DNA of 60,754 bases from Enterococcus lemanii (GTDB taxonomy: Bacteria; Bacillota; Bacilli; Lactobacillales; Enterococcaceae): NCBI RefSeq assembly GCF_016909125.1, contig NZ_JAFBFD010000014.1, positions 1 to 60,754 on the forward strand. The letters run 5' to 3'. Position numbers and translations under genes: made by a program. How positions within the stretch are numbered: position 1 is the stretch's first letter; every line of letters starts with the position of its first letter. Under the pieces are notes generated by a model. It was given only the letters and a program-made list of their open reading frames with translations, did no database searches and was not told where the DNA came from. Below, piece by piece: positions 57,701 through 60,754 of the stretch.

Positions 57701-58561
57701 ATGGCCAAACCAAGAAAACCTTATGCAGAAAAAGAAAAAAAACGTTCTGCAAAGCCAAAAAACACGTTTAAAACAGCCAACCGGCATACCGAACGTCCTG
57801 ACCGAGCGAGTGAGCGAACGCAAGAAGAGGTCGCTGAAAATTTTGTCTTTGGTCACCACGCTGTCATTGAGGCATTGAAGCAAGGGCGCGGCAACAAGCT
57901 CTTTATTTTAGAAGATGCAAAAGGCGATAAAATTAATGATTTGAAAGATTTGGCGCAACAAGCAGCTGTCCCAGTTAAATGGGTGCCAAAGCAAAAACTT
58001 GATAGTTTAAGCCAAGACGGTGTACACCAAGGGATTGTTTTAGCCATTACGCCATATGATTATTTAACCTTAAAAGACTTGTTGGCACAAAAGAAAGAAA
58101 ACCCATTTTATCTTGTGTTAGACAATTTGGAAGACCCGCATAATTTTGGCTCCATTTTACGAACCGCCGATGCAAGCGGTGTGGATGGGATTATTATTCC
58201 CAAACACCGTTCCGTTGGGATTACGCCAGTTGTTGTAAAAACGTCAACTGGTGCCGTTGAACACGTGCCAGTTGCGCGGGTGACGAATTTACACCAAGCT
58301 TTAATTGAGTTAAAAGAGCAAGGTTTTTGGATCTTTGGTACCGATATGCAAGGCACACCTTATTCTAAATGGAATACGCAAGGTGCGATTGCTCTCATTA
58401 TCGGCAATGAAGGCCGTGGTATGAGCGAAGGTTTGAAAAAAGAAGTCGATGAAATGCTGACGATTCCAATGACTGGGCACGTCCAAAGTTTAAATGCTTC
58501 AGTGGCTGCTAGCATTTTAATGTATGAAGTGTTTCGTCAGCGAGGTTTTGAAGCAAAATGA
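57701..58561 (+). CDS. rlmB: 23S rRNA 2'-O-methyltransferase RlmB (TrmH/SpoU family)
   Basis: A 286-residue SPOUT methyltransferase, expected to methylate the ribose of G2251 in 23S rRNA. The first 45 residues are a basic, low-complexity extension. An L30e-like RNA-binding domain (about 48-120) follows, then the knotted SPOUT domain with DNLEDPHNFGSILRTA (motif 1), IGNEGRGMS (motif 2) and SLNASVAASILMYE (motif 3). It starts two bases after mrnC and overlaps yacP by four. Exact target inferred from family. Confidence 0.93.
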   Translation: MAKPRKPYAEKEKKRSAKPKNTFKTANRHTERPDRASERTQEEVAENFVFGHHAVIEALKQGRGNKLFILEDAKGDKINDLKDLAQQAAVPVKWVPKQKLDSLSQDGVHQGIVLAITPYDYLTLKDLLAQKKENPFYLVLDNLEDPHNFGSILRTADASGVDGIIIPKHRSVGITPVVVKTSTGAVEHVPVARVTNLHQALIELKEQGFWIFGTDMQGTPYSKWNTQGAIALIIGNEGRGMSEGLKKEVDEMLTIPMTGHVQSLNASVAASILMYEVFRQRGFEAK

Positions 58562-59097
58562 AAAAACAATTATTAATCGTTGATGGCTATAATATGATTG
58601 GTGCTTGGCCAGAGCTCGTGCGTTTGAAAAACCAAGACCGCCTAGAAGATGCACGTGACTTACTATTACAACGTCTCTCCAATTATGCAAAATATGAAGG
58701 CATCGCGGTTATGGTCGTTTTTGACGCCCAGCTCGTTCCAGGCATTACGCAAAGGTACACTAAATATCAATTAGATGTTATTTTTACCGAAGAAGGGGAA
58801 ACCGCCGATACTTATATTGAAAAAGTCGCTGGCGAACGTAACAATTTGTTAACCCAAGTGACCGTCGCAACGAGTGATTTAGCTGAGCAATGGGTAGTAT
58901 TTTCCCAAGGTGCGTTACGCACGTCGGCTCGCGAACTGTACCAAACACTTGAAAAAAACGACAAAAATATTCGCCAACATCAAAAAGAGTTGAAATTTAC
59001 TAATTTTCGCCGCAATTCGCCGTGGGATAACACGCAACTGGAGCAGTTGGAGAATATTTTACAAGATTTGAGTCGCAAGAAAAAACCGAACAAATAA
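58558..59097 (+). CDS. yacP: NYN-domain endoribonuclease YacP (Rae1)
   Basis: A 179-residue PIN/NYN-fold nuclease. B. subtilis YacP (Rae1) cuts certain mRNAs in the ribosomal A site. Seen here: LLIVDGYNMIGAWPEL with the first acidic site, VVFDAQLVPG, TADTYIEKVAGE and VATSDLAEQW with the later Asp residues. It overlaps rlmB by ATGA. The next gene is a sigma factor, as in other Firmicutes. Confidence 0.93.
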   Translation: MKKQLLIVDGYNMIGAWPELVRLKNQDRLEDARDLLLQRLSNYAKYEGIAVMVVFDAQLVPGITQRYTKYQLDVIFTEEGETADTYIEKVAGERNNLLTQVTVATSDLAEQWVVFSQGALRTSARELYQTLEKNDKNIRQHQKELKFTNFRRNSPWDNTQLEQLENILQDLSRKKKPNK

Positions 59098-59173
59098 TTG
59101 ACCCACTAAATGAGAAAGTCAAAGTGACTTCCGTGTTACGCTCCTTTTATCGATGAATGAAAGGAGCGTTTTT

Positions 59174-59722
59174 ATGCAAACAACATTAATTTTAGAAGCA
59201 AAAAGTGGCAATGAAGAGTCTCTAATGATACTGTATCGACAATACCATCCTTTGGTGTATTCTTTGCGCAGAAAATATTTTCTGCGTGACCTAGATGAGC
59301 AAGACTGGCTACAAGAAGGCTTAATTATTTTTTATGGCTGTATCGAAGCTTATGAAGTCCAGTACGGTGTCTCTTTAGGTGCCTTGTTCAAACGCTCTTT
59401 TGAAAATCGCATTCGTAGTTTAATTCGTAAAGAATGTGCTTATAAAAGAAAATCAAATGCTGGGGCGGTATCTTTTGAAGAATTAGTAGCGGAGGGAATC
59501 GAGAGTAATTATGAACCACCTGTTTATCATGACAATCCTTTGCAACAGTTAATTGTGGAAGAAGTTTTTCAAGAAAGCCAGCAAAAATTATCACCGCTTG
59601 AAATGAAAGCGCTTCTAAAATATTGTTTAAGTCCTTCTTTTGAAATTGAAGAAAAAGAAGCAATCAGCGCGTATAACCGTTCGCGCCGAAAAGTTGTGGA
59701 TTATTTTAAACAAGTGCATTAA
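59174..59722 (+). CDS. Sigma-70 family factor, SigH/ComX-like
   Basis: A 182-residue small sigma factor. Region 2 is clear (about 15-95, with YRQYHPLVYSLRRKYFLRDL, DEQDWLQEGLIIF and RIRSLIRKECAYKRK). Region 4 is weak but a terminal helix pair with YNRSRRKVVDYFKQ fits. Position after yacP matches sigH of Bacillus and the SigH/ComX-like factors of Lactobacillales, which drive competence genes in streptococci. The ATG at 59174 follows AAAGGAG. The rpmG-secE-nusG genes that follow in many relatives are not here; veg comes next. Confidence 0.85.
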   Translation: MQTTLILEAKSGNEESLMILYRQYHPLVYSLRRKYFLRDLDEQDWLQEGLIIFYGCIEAYEVQYGVSLGALFKRSFENRIRSLIRKECAYKRKSNAGAVSFEELVAEGIESNYEPPVYHDNPLQQLIVEEVFQESQQKLSPLEMKALLKYCLSPSFEIEEKEAISAYNRSRRKVVDYFKQVH

Positions 59723-59865
59723 AAAAAGATCGTGTAAGCCTGATACTGAAAACTAAATTGGACGTAAATGATCCGTTGTTCTAAATGGTAAAAGCAAAGC
59801 CATAAAAATTTCATCAGAAAAAATTCTATTTTTTGTTGAAATTCTGGTTATTTTATGGTAAACTT

Positions 59866-59894
59866 GAAAATTTCTAGAAAATGTGTTACAATAA
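59866..59894 (+). promoter_or_regulatory. veg promoter
   Basis: TTGAAA (59866-59871), 17 bp, TACAAT (59889-59894), just before the gene. Pveg in B. subtilis is known as a strong promoter. Confidence 0.7.
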
Positions 59895-59913
59895 CACCCG
59901 TGAGGTGAATGCA

Positions 59914-60159
59914 ATGCCAACAACTTTAGCAACGATTAAAGAAGATTTAGAAAATCGGATCGGTAGCGAGATCATGTTAGTTGCCCAAACCGGACGAAAA
60001 CGTCAGACTGAACGCCGTGGAATATTAACGGAAACCTATCCTTCTGTTTTTGTAGTAGACCTTGATCCCAATGAAAACTCTTTTGAAAGAGTATCTTATA
60101 GTTACTCAGATATTCTTACAAAAACAGTTGAAATTGAATTTTTAAGTGAAGCGGTTTAA
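59914..60159 (+). CDS. veg: Veg family protein
   Basis: An 81-residue protein of the Veg (DUF1021) family. It reads TLATIKEDLENRIGSEIMLV and GRKRQTERRGILTETYPSVF, both well conserved. In B. subtilis Veg promotes biofilm formation by antagonising SinR; that partner may not exist here, so the role in this group is open. The ATG at 59914 lies behind GTGAGGTG. A strong terminator follows. Confidence 0.93.
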   Translation: MPTTLATIKEDLENRIGSEIMLVAQTGRKRQTERRGILTETYPSVFVVDLDPNENSFERVSYSYSDILTKTVEIEFLSEAV

Positions 60160-60177
60160 GGAGAAAGTCAAATAAAA

Positions 60178-60209
60178 ACTCGGACAAACCAATTGTCCGA
60201 GTTTTTTTG
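60178..60209. terminator. Bidirectional terminator between veg and mscL
   Basis: ACTCGGACAA (60178-60187) with TTGTCCGAGT (60193-60202), flanked by A and T runs. Confidence 0.88.
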
Positions 60210-60213
60210 CGTG

Positions 60214-60651
60214 TTATTTTTTAATGGTCTCTTTTGTTGCTTGTGCTTGTAATAAGTCGCGAATTTCTTTTAAGTAATCTTCTGTAGTTGGTTCAGCGGC
60301 AACTTCTTCTTCTTCTTTTTTCTTGATAGAATGTTTTGCATGATTCGCTGCTTTCACAATTAAGAATAAAACAAAACCTGTAATAATAAAAGTAATAATG
60401 GCACTAATCACTAGGCTAAAGTTAAAAATGACCCCGTTAATTGTTACGTTAAGTACGTTTAATGCTTCGTCAAGGTTTTCTCCTTGATCAACAAATAAAG
60501 AAATAAATAATTCAATCAGTGGTGTAATCAGTGCTGTTACTAAACTATTTACGATGGCCGAAAAAGCACCCCCAATGACCACCCCAACCGCTAAACTAAG
60601 TGCATCTCCTTGAATTAAAAATTCTTTAAACTCTTTTCCCATTTTTTTCAT
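60214..60651 (-). CDS. mscL: Large-conductance mechanosensitive channel
   Basis: A 145-residue membrane channel that opens under osmotic downshock. The N-terminal amphipathic helix MGKEFKEFLIQGDALSLAVG leads into the pore helix VGVVIGGAFSAIVNSLV; the second membrane helix is FIITGFVLFLIVKAAN, and a charged cytoplasmic helix ends the protein. The ATG at 60651 follows GAGGAGG; a reading from 60723 has no such site. The upstream stretch to the window end is AT-rich with a possible TTTCAA-N17-TAAATA promoter on the minus strand. Confidence 0.95.
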   Translation of the reverse strand: MKKMGKEFKEFLIQGDALSLAVGVVIGGAFSAIVNSLVTALITPLIELFISLFVDQGENLDEALNVLNVTINGVIFNFSLVISAIITFIITGFVLFLIVKAANHAKHSIKKKEEEEVAAEPTTEDYLKEIRDLLQAQATKETIKK

Positions 60652-60754
60652 TGGTTTATCCTCCTCGTATAATATATTTAGAAGCAAATTACGCTCCTTG
60701 AAAACTAAATAAAATATTTTCATTCCTTAAAATCATATTGCTTGGATATTGTGT

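Noticed and set aside
60694-60720. CCTTGAAAACTAAATAAA near the right edge as an rRNA leader of a second rRNA operon on the plus strand
   Set aside because: It resembles the leader motif but lacks a matching plus-strand promoter with a good -35, and the rRNA itself would be outside the window. It cannot be supported.

Overview
The window comes from the origin region of a low-GC Gram-positive chromosome in the Lactobacillales, most likely family Enterococcaceae. The reasons are an AT-rich sequence, a CroRS-like two-component pair next to serS and guaB, three T-box leaders (serS, metY, cysS), CcpA-type cre sites, mannose-family PTS genes and a sortase-anchored surface protein. I cannot fix the genus from sequence alone.

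The origin lies near the middle (about 32.3-34.2 kb). DnaA boxes lie upstream of dnaA, and a second cluster with a DnaA-trio unwinding site lies between dnaA and dnaN. Most genes left of it are on the minus strand and most on the right are on the plus strand, so they run with replication. Four good parS sites (11.9, 22.0, 41.8 and 42.7 kb) surround the origin, and parA-parB is encoded at 9.5-11.1 kb.

Left arm, from the edge inward: the first bases of a minus-strand 16S rRNA gene with a leader and three tandem promoters (1-390); croR-croS-like, T-box-serS and a polysaccharide deacetylase (+, 0.6-5.7 kb); guaB, a DUF1129 membrane protein, ychF, a DUF951 protein, parB, parA and rsmG (-, 5.7-11.8 kb); a galactoside PTS operon IIB-IIC-IID-IIA-agaS-lacD-GH35 (-, 12.0-18.9 kb), with cre sites and an operator-like palindrome present at two promoters; divergent metA and T-box-metY (19.3-22.0 kb); a 1,955-bp insertion carrying a lone AlbA_2/ATPase/winged-helix gene between two 110-bp copies of the mnmG 3' end (22.0-24.1 kb); mnmG-mnmE; a YbjQ-like gene; an LPxTG-like surface protein; and jag-yidC-rnpA-rpmH.

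Right arm: dnaA, dnaN, yaaA, recF, gyrB, gyrA, rpsF-ssb-rpsR, rplI and dnaB; a 120-bp tandem repeat that can fold into a long hairpin just after dnaB; an ABC-F ATPase, a ZIP transporter, proBA, dut, radA and a PIN/TRAM protein; a gene-poor 1-kb stretch (53.1-54.1 kb) with one tiny membrane protein and possible coding remnants; then gltX, T-box-cysS, mrnC, rlmB, yacP, a SigH/ComX-like sigma factor, veg and mscL.

Most of the window is conserved housekeeping DNA. The parts most worth a second look are the mnmG-end insertion with its CTGCAG-repeat promoter, the structured tandem repeat after dnaB, the shared operator of the sugar operon, and the gene-poor stretch before gltX.
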